A stretch of 9,595 bases of DNA, from contig JAADHP010000264.1 in the NCBI GenBank assembly GCA_013151785.1, positions 1-9,595 on the forward strand. Direction: 5' to 3'. The notes beneath the pieces were generated by a model that worked only from the letters and a program-made list of their open reading frames with translations, searched no databases and had not been told where the DNA came from. Shown here one piece after another: positions 1-6,212 of the stretch. Each line of letters begins with the position of its first letter. Position 1 is the first letter of the stretch. This stretch comes from Nitrospirota bacterium. GTDB taxonomy: Bacteria; Nitrospirota; Thermodesulfovibrionia; Thermodesulfovibrionales; JdFR-85. The translations under genes and the position numbers were made by a program.

Positions 1-313
1 TCCTGAAGACTAAGAACTTTCATTAAGAAAGTAAGACCCAGTGGTGGTTCATCATCCCATTGATGCAATAAAATTTAAATAATAAAAAACAAAATCTTTT
101 TCAGTCTTCAGGTGATAGATAAGTATCTTGATGTATGTTACTGTCGGTATTGCTACATGGCCTTCTTCACCACCACTGGGTCTCTATGATTTGTTCTTTA
201 CCTGATTCAGTCTATGGCATTGAAAAGATAGGTTACTGTATTGAGGAATCCTGTGGATTGCCTTATTTTTATGAGGTGCCCTGCCTTGGTCTTAAGGGTT
301 TTGGACAGATATG
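1..313 (+). mobile_element. MITE-like repeat, family A, copy 1 (left end cut off by the window)
   Basis: This gene-free repeat is seen again, complete, at 1299-1675. The two copies share a core (48-169 against 1411-1531, roughly 80% identical by eye) and a 42-nt block that is identical in both (247-288 and 1608-1649). They also share a right terminus: TTGGACAGATATG here and TTGGACAGGTGTG in copy 2. By the length of copy 2, about 60 bp of this copy should lie before position 1. It ends about 53 bp before scpB, and the 9 bp after it (CTAAATTAT, 314-322) should recur just before its missing left end if it transposed in. No open reading frame inside resembles a transposase. Confidence 0.8.
34..183 (+). 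repeat. Internal stem-loop of family A copy 1 (14-bp perfect arms)
   Basis: AGACCCAGTGGTGG at 34-47 is perfectly complementary to CCACCACTGGGTCT at 170-183. They enclose a 122-nt core that carries the most conserved part of the repeat, including a stretch at 140-160 identical to 1502-1522. The equivalent arms of copy 2 differ at five of fourteen positions, and every change is matched on the opposite arm. Confidence 0.85.
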
Positions 314-330
314 CTAAATTATGTTAAAAT
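302..330 (+). promoter_or_regulatory. Possible scpB promoter using the end of repeat A as its -35 box
   Basis: TGGACA (302-307, 5 of 6 against TTGACA) is followed by a 17-bp spacer and TAAAAT (325-330, 5 of 6 against TATAAT). The -35 box lies within the terminal inverted repeat of the element, while the -10 box lies in the flanking DNA. Transcription would start near 337, about 30 nt before the scpB start codon. This is a match to consensus only. Confidence 0.4.
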
Positions 331-366
331 TATCAGTTAATTACTTCTAACCCAAAATTCTAAACC

Positions 367-891
367 ATGGATAATAAAAAGAAGAAATCCCTGATAGAGG
401 CCCTGCTGTTTGTCTCTGGTGAGCCTATCTCTCTGAAGGAACTTCAGAGAATAACCGAGTTTGCATCCGGAGAGATTGAATACCTCCTGCAGGAGCTTAT
501 GGCCGAGTACAGAACTCGCGAGGGTGCCCTTGAGATTGTACAGGTAGCAGAGGGCTATCAGATGGTAACAAGGCCTGAGTATGCTGACTGGATAAAGAAA
601 TTCAGATCAACTCCATCTACAAAACTCTCCATGGCAGCACTGGAGACCCTTGCTGTCATAGCATATCGACAGCCTATTACAAAGGCAGAGATTGAACAAC
701 TGCGGGGTGTAAACTCCGATGGCGTGATAAAGAACCTGCTTGAAAGACGACTTATAAAGATCGTTGGCAAGAAAGAAACTCCCGGCAGACCTCTCCTGTA
801 TGGTACAACAAAGGAATTCCTCATGTTTTTCGGATTAAAGGATCTCACAGAACTCCCCACCCTCAGGGAACTCAGTCCAGAAGAATTGTAA
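367..891 (+). CDS. scpB: Segregation and condensation protein B (ScpB)
   Basis: ScpB is the kleisin-associated winged-helix partner of SMC and ScpA in the bacterial condensin complex that compacts and separates chromosomes on the nucleoid. The 174-residue length is typical. The N-terminal part begins KSLIEALLFVSGEPIS (about residues 7-22), the usual ScpB opening. The second half carries the family hallmarks ALETLAVIAYRQPITKAEIE and RGVNSDGVIKNLLER, then the GRPLLYGTT and FLMFFGLKDL segments. The ATG at 367 is the earliest possible start, because an in-frame stop TAA lies at 361-363. No clear Shine-Dalgarno sequence precedes it. ScpB is often encoded next to scpA; here a mobile repeat sits directly upstream, so any scpA would be separated from it by that insertion. 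Confidence 0.96.
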   Translation: MDNKKKKSLIEALLFVSGEPISLKELQRITEFASGEIEYLLQELMAEYRTREGALEIVQVAEGYQMVTRPEYADWIKKFRSTPSTKLSMAALETLAVIAYRQPITKAEIEQLRGVNSDGVIKNLLERRLIKIVGKKETPGRPLLYGTTKEFLMFFGLKDLTELPTLRELSPEEL

Positions 892-932
892 TAGGTTTTG
901 AATTTTCCAGGAACGCCTGATAAGTAAACATA

Positions 933-961
933 TTGAAAACAGAAGAAATTTGGAATATAAT
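933..961 (+). promoter_or_regulatory. Sigma70-like promoter of the small gene at 1017
   Basis: TTGAAA (933-938) and a perfect TATAAT (956-961) are separated by 17 bp, the best promoter match in the window. The start of transcription should fall near 968, giving a leader of about 50 nt. The promoter lies in the gap behind scpB, so the small gene can be expressed independently of it. Confidence 0.7.
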
Positions 962-1016
962 AAAATCAGGGAGTGTCATGTGAGGGGTGGTAATAATTTG
1001 AAAGGAGGGTGAAGAA

Positions 1017-1196
1017 ATGGCAACAGTACAATTAGAAGACAAGGAAGTTGAGGTACTGAAGGAAATCCTCTGGTCCTATTTAGGTGACCTTCGCTTCGAG
1101 ATTGCTGACACAGATAATAAGAACTGGCGTGACTTTTTAAAAGAAAAAGAGATGATTGTAAAGCAGGTTATTCCCAAGCTGGAAAAAGCCACATGA
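1017..1196 (+). CDS. Small conserved-looking protein of 59 residues, function unknown
   Basis: I do not recognise a named family, although the pattern YLGDLRFEIADTDN resembles small uncharacterised proteins I associate with anaerobic bacteria; I could not check this. The product starts MATVQLEDKE and ends VIPKLEKAT. It is highly charged, with no signal peptide, membrane segment or cysteine. It is probably two amphipathic helices (about residues 8-30 and 36-57) around an Asp/Asn-rich turn (DTDNKN, 31-36). It is surely expressed: GGAGG at 1004-1008 lies 8 nt before the ATG, a strong promoter sits at 933-961, and a terminator follows at 1250-1281. It therefore appears to be a single-gene transcription unit. 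A cytoplasmic adaptor or nucleic-acid-associated role would be guesswork. Confidence 0.85.
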   Translation: MATVQLEDKEVEVLKEILWSYLGDLRFEIADTDNKNWRDFLKEKEMIVKQVIPKLEKAT

Positions 1197-1249
1197 TTTG
1201 ATTTCACGATTGTTTGTTATAGTTTCATTCTTATCCTTGAAAATCACAG

Positions 1250-1281
1250 AAACCGAGCACTTCCCGTAGGTGCTCGGTTTT
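1250..1281 (+). terminator. Intrinsic terminator of the small gene
   Basis: AAACCGAGCAC (1250-1260) pairs perfectly with GTGCTCGGTTT (1270-1280) across a 9-nt loop, and the 3' arm runs into TTTT. The stem of 11 bp is GC-rich at its centre. The T run is short, but the position 54 nt behind a stop codon fits. The family A insertion begins 18 bp further on, so it does not disturb the unit. Confidence 0.8.
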
Positions 1282-1289
1282 GAATTATT

Positions 1290-1298
1290 ATTTCCTTA
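1290..1298. repeat. Target site duplication, left copy
   Basis: ATTTCCTTA here is repeated exactly at 1676-1684. The two copies directly abut the two ends of the family A element, as expected for a 9-bp duplication made on insertion. Confidence 0.85.
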
Positions 1299-1675
1299 CA
1301 CTGCTGTCCAAAAAAGATTTAGTAAGAAGAAAGGCAGGGTGCCGAAGAAAAATAATGCCCACACCTTTGAAAATAGAAAAATCCTTCTGAAACAGGAGGT
1401 GAAGAGGTGGCTCATCATCCCATTAATGCAATAGGATTTAAATTATAAAAGACACAGCATTTTCAACCTTCAGGTGATACATAAGGTTGTTGGTGTAAGT
1501 CACTGTCGGTATTGCTACATGGTCTTCTTCACCACCTCTTCACCTCTGCAAAGAAGCATCTATGCCTGACCTTACCCTGTCATTGAATACAAGTTAGTAC
1601 AGGGAGTAATCCTGTGGATTGCCTTATTTTTATGAGGTGCCCTGCCTTGATAGTATTTTATATTGGACAGGTGTG
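1299..1675 (+). mobile_element. MITE-like repeat, family A, copy 2 (complete, 377 bp)
   Basis: The ends are CACTGCTGTCCAA (1299-1311) and, reverse-complemented, CACACCTGTCCAA (1663-1675), matching at 11 of 13 positions. A second, subterminal inverted pair lies at 1331-1358 and 1621-1648 and matches at 22 of 28 positions. A perfect 9-bp duplication (ATTTCCTTA) flanks the element. It contains no transposase-like reading frame, so it should depend on an enzyme supplied in trans. Termini of CA...TG with a 9-bp duplication suit several DDE transposase families (IS4-like, ISAs1-like, IS256-like), and I cannot choose between them. It lies in the same orientation as copy 1 and is inserted harmlessly between the small gene's terminator and the leuS upstream region. 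Confidence 0.88.
1396..1546 (+). repeat. Internal stem-loop of family A copy 2 (15-bp perfect arms)
   Basis: GAGGTGAAGAGGTGG (1396-1410) is perfectly complementary to CCACCTCTTCACCTC (1532-1546), enclosing a 121-nt core. Immediately 3' is a second small hairpin, CCCTGT (1575-1580) with ACAGGG (1599-1604). A weaker counterpart occurs in copy 1 (CAGT 208-211 with ACTG 235-238) around a shared CATTGAA. Confidence 0.85.
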
Positions 1676-1684
1676 ATTTCCTTA
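1676..1684. repeat. Target site duplication, right copy
   Basis: ATTTCCTTA is identical to 1290-1298 and directly follows the right terminus of the family A element. Confidence 0.85.
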
Positions 1685-1692
1685 TTGATTTT

Positions 1693-1771
1693 TTCCTCGT
1701 AGCAAGGAGGTCCCCGAAAAGTCGTAGACTTTTTGGGGCAGAAGCCATGGATGGCCTGCGAGAATGACTGA
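1693..1771 (+). repeat. Multi-hairpin segment, family B, upstream of leuS
   Basis: A 12-bp stem (1712-1723 with 1727-1738, one G-T pair, 3-nt loop GTA) is followed by a short hairpin GCCAT-GG-ATGGC (1744-1755). Both are enclosed by a weak closing stem (CTCG 1696-1699 with CGAG 1759-1762). Blocks GCAAGGAGG (1702-1710), GAAGC (1741-1745), CATGGATG (1746-1753) and GAGAATGA (1760-1767) recur in the same order on the minus strand at 9505-9446, upstream of mutS. It could be a structured RNA or a short dispersed repeat. The best leuS promoter lies downstream of it, which argues against a simple leuS leader. Confidence 0.55.
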
Positions 1772-1844
1772 GAAGGCAATACCTGTGTGCCTGTAAAGTT
1801 GACTGGATAGTCAATCACTGTTTTAAGGGCAAAAAGATAAGTTG

Positions 1845-1872
1845 GTAACAATTCTCTAAAATGATATATAAT
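1845..1872 (+). promoter_or_regulatory. Likely leuS promoter
   Basis: A perfect TATAAT (1867-1872) is preceded at 16 bp by GTAACA (1845-1850, 4 of 6 against TTGACA). The start of transcription should fall near 1879, leaving a leader of about 28 nt with a strong ribosome binding site. Confidence 0.5.
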
Positions 1873-1906
1873 TTATGTTACATATTCTCTTGTAGAGGAG
1901 GTTATC

Positions 1907-4444
1907 GTGGAGCGTTACGATCCTGAAAAGATTGAGCTAAAATGGCAAGCATACTGGAGAGAAAAAGACCTGTTCCTGACAAAAAAGGACACGACCAAGA
2001 AAAAATTCTACTGCCTTGAGATGTTCCCCTATCCCTCAGGAAAGATCCATATGGGGCATGTGAGAAATTATGCCATCGGAGATGTGATAGCAAGATATAA
2101 AAGGATGAGGGGCTACAATGTGCTTCATCCCATGGGCTGGGATGCCTTTGGCCTGCCTGCTGAAAACGCTGCAATACAGCATGGTGTGCATCCTGCCAGA
2201 TGGACATACGAAAATATTGATTATATGAAAAAACAACTCCAGAGAATGGGACTGAGTTATGACTGGTCCAGGGAGGTAACCACCTGTTCACCCGAGTACT
2301 ATAAATGGAACCAGTGGTTCTTTCTGAAGATGTATGAAAGGGGGCTTGCCTACAGAAAGAGTTCCTCTGTTAACTGGTGTCCCTCCTGCAGTACTGTTCT
2401 TGCCAATGAACAGGTGATAGACAACAGGTGCTGGAGGTGTGACAGTGAAGTGCATCAAAAGGAGCTTGAGCAATGGTTTTTAAAGATAACAGCCTATGCT
2501 GAGGAGCTTCTTAAGGGGTGTGAGGAACTATCTGAAGGCTGGCCAGAGCATGTTATCACAATGCAGCGCAACTGGATTGGTAAAAGCGAAGGTGTTGAGA
2601 TGGACTTCCCCCTGGCAGACAGTAATGAAGCTATCAGGATATTTACCACAAGGCCAGACACGCTGTGGGGTGCCACATTTGTCTGTCTGTCACCCATGCA
2701 TCCACTAACTGAAAGGCTTGTGGACGACAGCAGTGCACTTCAGGAGATAAGGGCGAAATATGGTGTTATGGAAGAGAAACACGGCCTTTTTACAGGCAGA
2801 TATGCTATTAATCCCATGAATGAAGAGCGGATACCCATATATATTGCCAATTTTGTGCTTATGGAGTATGGTACTGGGGCAATAATGTCTGTGCCTGCCC
2901 ATGACCAGAGGGATTTTGAGTTTGCAAAGAAATACAACCTGCCCATAAGGGTTGTTATCGTTCCGGAGGAAGGGTTAAAAGAGCCTCTTGAGAATGCCCA
3001 TGAAGGAGAAGGCATCCTCAAAGACTCGGGAGAGTTCTCTGGAATGAACAACACTGATGCCATCAGGGCTATTGGTGAATATATAGAGAAAAAGGGCATT
3101 GGCAGAAGGGTTGTGAATTACAGATTGAGGGACTGGGGCATATCAAGACAACGCTACTGGGGCACACCCATTCCGATTATATACTGTGATGATTGTGGAA
3201 TCGTACCTGTTCCCGAGGAGCAGCTACCAGTGGTTCTGCCTGAGAATGTCTCCTTTTCCGGCACAGGGCTTTCACCTCTGCTCCAATGCGAGGAATTTGT
3301 TAATACCACATGCCCCACATGTGGTAAAAGGGCGCGCCGTGAAACAGATACAATGGACACCTTTGTTGATTCCTCATGGTACTTTATTGCCTACTGCTTC
3401 AGCCATGGCAGGCTGGATCTGCCCGGGGCTGTAAACAATGAAGATTCAGAGATACACTACTGGATGCCTGTGGATCAGTACATCGGTGGGGTGGAGCATG
3501 CTGTTCTACATCTGCTGTATTCCAGGTTCTTTACAAGGGTTCTCAGGGAGATCGGGCTTGTCAGGACAGACGAACCCTTTAAAAGACTTCTCACCCAGGG
3601 AATGGTCTGCAAGGAGACCTTCAGGTGTCCTGAACATGGATGGCTTTTGCCTGAGGAGGTAAAGGATGAGAGATGTGCAAAATGTGGAAAAGAGGTTATC
3701 CGTGGCAGGGTTGAAAAGATGTCCAAATCCAAAAAGAATGTTGTTGACCCTGATTATCTCATAAAAACCTATGGTGCAGACACCTCAAGGTTGTTCTCCC
3801 TCTTTGCTGCCCCGCCTGAGAAGGATCTTGAATGGTCTGACAGGGGTATAGAAGGTGCCCACAGATTCCTCCACAGGATCTGGAATTATATACAAACCAA
3901 CAGAGACCACCTGCTCAGTGTAAAGGATGTACCTGTCAAAACCACTGATAATTCGATGCCCCTGTTCAGAAAGACCCATCAATGTATCAAAAAGGCCACC
4001 ACTGATATAGAGACACGTTACCAGTTCAATACTGCTATTGCCCAGTTGATGGAACTGTTCAATACAGTATCTTCCTTTCAGCCTGCCACTGATGATGACT
4101 GGACTGTCCTCAGATTCAGCATAAAGAATCTGCTCCTGCTCCTGAGCCCCTTTGCACCACACATATCAGAGGAACTCTGGCAGGTTATTGGCGAGAAGCC
4201 AAGCATACTTGAGCAGCCCTGGCCAGAATGGGACGAAGAGGCTGCCCGGGAAGAGGAGATCGAACTGGTAATACAGGTTAACGGCAAGGTAAGGGCAAAG
4301 AGGATGGTTCCAGCCACAATTAATGAAGATGAAATAAGAAACCTGGCACTTTCAGATGAACGGGTACAGAGGTATTTAGATGGCAGGGAGGTTAAAAAGG
4401 TAATTGTCGTAAAGAATCGGCTTGTAAACATTGTGGTCAGATAA
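1907..4444 (+). CDS. leuS: Leucine--tRNA ligase (LeuRS)
   Basis: A cytoplasmic class I synthetase that charges tRNA-Leu with leucine and hydrolyses mischarged products. At 845 residues it is close to the E. coli enzyme (860). The HIGH motif appears as HMGH (48-51) and KMSKS at 604-608. The editing domain carries TTRPDT (247-252) and AHDQRD with aspartates 333 and 336, so editing should be intact. Cysteine clusters C158/C161/C175/C178 and C427/C430/C469/C472 look zinc-binding. A third set, C574, H577, C590 and C593, lies in the leucine-specific insert just before KMSKS. The tRNA-binding C-terminal domain is present (IQVNGKVRAKRMV). The start is GTG, supported by AGGAGG at 1896-1901, 5 nt upstream, and by the family-typical opening ERYDPEKIELKWQAYW. 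tadA follows with no gap. Confidence 0.98.
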   Translation: MERYDPEKIELKWQAYWREKDLFLTKKDTTKKKFYCLEMFPYPSGKIHMGHVRNYAIGDVIARYKRMRGYNVLHPMGWDAFGLPAENAAIQHGVHPARWTYENIDYMKKQLQRMGLSYDWSREVTTCSPEYYKWNQWFFLKMYERGLAYRKSSSVNWCPSCSTVLANEQVIDNRCWRCDSEVHQKELEQWFLKITAYAEELLKGCEELSEGWPEHVITMQRNWIGKSEGVEMDFPLADSNEAIRIFTTRPDTLWGATFVCLSPMHPLTERLVDDSSALQEIRAKYGVMEEKHGLFTGRYAINPMNEERIPIYIANFVLMEYGTGAIMSVPAHDQRDFEFAKKYNLPIRVVIVPEEGLKEPLENAHEGEGILKDSGEFSGMNNTDAIRAIGEYIEKKGIGRRVVNYRLRDWGISRQRYWGTPIPIIYCDDCGIVPVPEEQLPVVLPENVSFSGTGLSPLLQCEEFVNTTCPTCGKRARRETDTMDTFVDSSWYFIAYCFSHGRLDLPGAVNNEDSEIHYWMPVDQYIGGVEHAVLHLLYSRFFTRVLREIGLVRTDEPFKRLLTQGMVCKETFRCPEHGWLLPEEVKDERCAKCGKEVIRGRVEKMSKSKKNVVDPDYLIKTYGADTSRLFSLFAAPPEKDLEWSDRGIEGAHRFLHRIWNYIQTNRDHLLSVKDVPVKTTDNSMPLFRKTHQCIKKATTDIETRYQFNTAIAQLMELFNTVSSFQPATDDDWTVLRFSIKNLLLLLSPFAPHISEELWQVIGEKPSILEQPWPEWDEEAAREEEIELVIQVNGKVRAKRMVPATINEDEIRNLALSDERVQRYLDGREVKKVIVVKNRLVNIVVR

Positions 4445-4903
4445 ATGGATGACCTTGACTTTATGAGGCTAGCCCTTGAGGAGGCCCTGAAGGCATACAA
4501 AAAGGATGAGGTTCCCGTAGGTGCCATAATTGTCAGGAACGGCGATATAATATCAAGGGCACATAACCTCAGAGAGACCACCCGTGACCCCACTGCCCAT
4601 GCAGAGATACTTGCCATAAGAGAGGCATCAAAGAGGCTCAATAACTGGCGGCTCCTTGACACCACCCTCTATGTAACAAAAGAACCCTGCCCCATGTGTG
4701 CCTCTGCCATTGTGCATGCCCGTATCAAGAGGGTGGTATATGGCTGCAAGGACCCGAAAGGTGGAGCAGCAGAGAGCCTCTACCATCTGCTAAGTGATAT
4801 CCGCCTTAATCACCAGGTGGAATTTCTTTCAGGCGTCCTTGAAAAGGAGTGCGCAGAGATATTGACCGACTTCTTCAGACAAAGAAGAATACCCAGGAAA
4901 TAA
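4445..4903 (+). CDS. tadA: tRNA-specific adenosine deaminase TadA
   Basis: A zinc-dependent cytidine-deaminase-fold enzyme that converts adenosine 34 of tRNA-Arg(ACG) to inosine so that it can read several arginine codons. At 152 residues it has the normal length. The zinc and catalytic signature is complete: HAE (H52, A53, E54) and PCPMC (C82 and C85), with the N-terminal VPVGAIIV strand and the substrate-side segment DPTAHAEILAIREA. Its ATG follows the leuS TAA stop without a single base between them, and no clear ribosome binding site is seen. Translation is therefore probably coupled to leuS, and the two genes probably share one transcript. The family also includes guanine deaminases, but the TadA-type signature and the pairing with a tRNA synthetase gene favour the tRNA enzyme. 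Confidence 0.94.
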   Translation: MDDLDFMRLALEEALKAYKKDEVPVGAIIVRNGDIISRAHNLRETTRDPTAHAEILAIREASKRLNNWRLLDTTLYVTKEPCPMCASAIVHARIKRVVYGCKDPKGGAAESLYHLLSDIRLNHQVEFLSGVLEKECAEILTDFFRQRRIPRK

Positions 4904-4956
4904 TAGAACCCAACTCCGCCCCCATTAGTTTAAAAATTTAAGAAATTCTAAAGATA

Positions 4957-4981
4957 ATTGATATAAATAAAAAATATCAAT
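4957..4981. terminator. Weak AT-rich hairpin between convergent genes
   Basis: ATTGATAT (4957-4964) is complementary to ATATCAAT (4974-4981) across an A-rich 9-nt loop, in the 184-bp gap between tadA and the aminotransferase gene. The position suits a two-way terminator. However, the stem has only two G-C pairs and no clear T run follows on the plus strand, so this is a tentative call. I see no better terminator in the gap. Confidence 0.3.
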
Positions 4982-5087
4982 CTATAAATACTATTGGAAT
5001 GGATAACCATTTGTCAATCAGAAAACTCTTATGAAATCTGTAGGAATATTCTTACGGTGGATATTGTCTTTCAACAGGAAATTGCTT

Positions 5088-6212
5088 TCAGAGTCTTTCA
5101 ACAAAATCCTTTATTCGTGAGACACCTTCCTCTATGGCCTCCATGTTGCAGGTATAGGCAAGACGTATATGGGTATCTGTATTGTTGCTTCCAAAATCAA
5201 TACCAGGTGTGACAGCAACATGGCTTTCCTCAAGGAGTCTTCTTGAGAAATCCATTGAGTTCAAAGAGTATCTTCCTATATCAGCCCAGATGTAGAAGGC
5301 ACCCTCAGGATGGGCATCAATCAAGAATATATCCTTAAGTGAATTATAAAGATAATCCCTCCTGAGCCGGAAGGTCTCTCTTATGCCATTGAGATAATCC
5401 CTATCAAATGCCTCCATAGCAGCATACTGTGCAGGTGTATTTGCTGCAATAAATATATTCTGTATGATAACCTCTGCCTTACGGACAAGTGATTCTGGTA
5501 GTATCATCCAGCCCAGCCTGAGCCCTGGCATACAGAAATACTTTGAAAAACTATTGATCACTATTACATCCTCTGAGAACTGGAGTGCTGTGCTTGCACT
5601 ACCCTCATAAACAAGTCCGTGATAGATCTCATCGGATATGAACCACAGCCCCTGCTGTTGCGAAAACTCAACCAGTTCTTTCATCTCCTCATCTCTGTAA
5701 ACAGTGCCTGTTGGATTGGAAGGCGAGGAGACCATAAGTGCACCCGCATCACTCTGAAGAGGAATCATATCTTTATTGAGCTTATACGATGTTTCCGGTC
5801 CAATGGGAACAAAGATTGGCTCACTATTCAAGAAATAAATAAAGTTCTTATAACATGGATAGGAGGGGTCTGTTAGGACTATTCTTTTCCCTTTATGGGT
5901 AAGAAGCGAGAACACAACAAGGAAGGCACCTGATGTGCCAGGTGTTATTATTATCCGCTCTGGCGAGACCTTCACATTATAATTAGTGAGATAGTACTCG
6001 GATATCTTCTCCCTCAGTTCAACAAGCCCTCTTGCTGGTGTATAAAAGAATCTCCTGTCCTTTATAGCCCTTATGTATGCCTCCTGAACCTTCTCAGAGG
6101 GTGGCAGGTCAGGCTCTCCCACCTCCATATGTATTGCATCAGGTATCTCTCGTGCCCTGGCAAGAACATCCATAACTATAAAGGGACTTATCTTTCTAAT
6201 AGCTCCTTCCAT
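5088..6212 (-). CDS. PLP-dependent aminotransferase, class I/II (substrate not assigned)
   Basis: A fold-type I pyridoxal phosphate enzyme of the aspartate/aromatic aminotransferase superfamily, 374 residues. Visible landmarks are EVGEPD (30-35) near the substrate pocket, NPTG (166-169), the cofactor-ring aspartate in SDEIY (D194), the Schiff-base lysine K224 in SFSK, R232 in the following LRLGW segment, and R350 in HIRLAYT, the usual carboxylate-binding arginine. It should move amino groups between an amino acid and a 2-oxo acid; nothing seen fixes the substrate. The ATG at 6212 lies inside the 3' end of coaE (25-bp overlap) and is preceded by GGTGGAGAGG, a good ribosome binding site. It is probably the last gene of a mutS-coaE operon. 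Confidence 0.92.
   Translation of the reverse strand: MEGAIRKISPFIVMDVLARAREIPDAIHMEVGEPDLPPSEKVQEAYIRAIKDRRFFYTPARGLVELREKISEYYLTNYNVKVSPERIIITPGTSGAFLVVFSLLTHKGKRIVLTDPSYPCYKNFIYFLNSEPIFVPIGPETSYKLNKDMIPLQSDAGALMVSSPSNPTGTVYRDEEMKELVEFSQQQGLWFISDEIYHGLVYEGSASTALQFSEDVIVINSFSKYFCMPGLRLGWMILPESLVRKAEVIIQNIFIAANTPAQYAAMEAFDRDYLNGIRETFRLRRDYLYNSLKDIFLIDAHPEGAFYIWADIGRYSLNSMDFSRRLLEESHVAVTPGIDFGSNNTDTHIRLAYTCNMEAIEEGVSRIKDFVERL

Noticed and set aside
34..183. Retron non-coding RNA
   Set aside because: The paired variable arms look superficially similar, but no reverse transcriptase is encoded here, and the terminal repeats plus target duplication of copy 2 point to a DNA transposon.
135..317. 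60-codon reading frame inside repeat A copy 1
   Set aside because: The frame is not preserved in copy 2, there is no ribosome binding site, and the sequence is better explained by a non-coding repeat.
1572..1851. Two overlapping minus-strand reading frames behind scpB
   Set aside because: They run across the end of repeat A, its target duplication and the hairpins before leuS, have no initiation signals and resemble no protein family.
1676..1906. T-box or other amino-acid-sensing leader for leuS
   Set aside because: I see no T-box sequence, no leucine-rich leader peptide, and no terminator directly before leuS. The best promoter lies downstream of the hairpins.
4078..4665. 195-codon minus-strand reading frame across the leuS-tadA junction
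   Set aside because: It is antisense to two unmistakable genes, serine-rich as expected of shadow frames, and has no start signals or family resemblance.
5040..5055. Imperfect palindrome GTAGGAATATTCTTAC between the convergent genes as an operator
   Set aside because: It is short and AT-rich, has no promoter beside it and lies at the 3' ends of both genes. Chance is the simpler explanation.
5067..5103. TCTTTCAACA repeated 27 nt apart across the aminotransferase stop codon
   Set aside because: Only 10-11 bases are repeated. It may be an old slippage duplication that left the protein at normal length, with no functional reading I can support.
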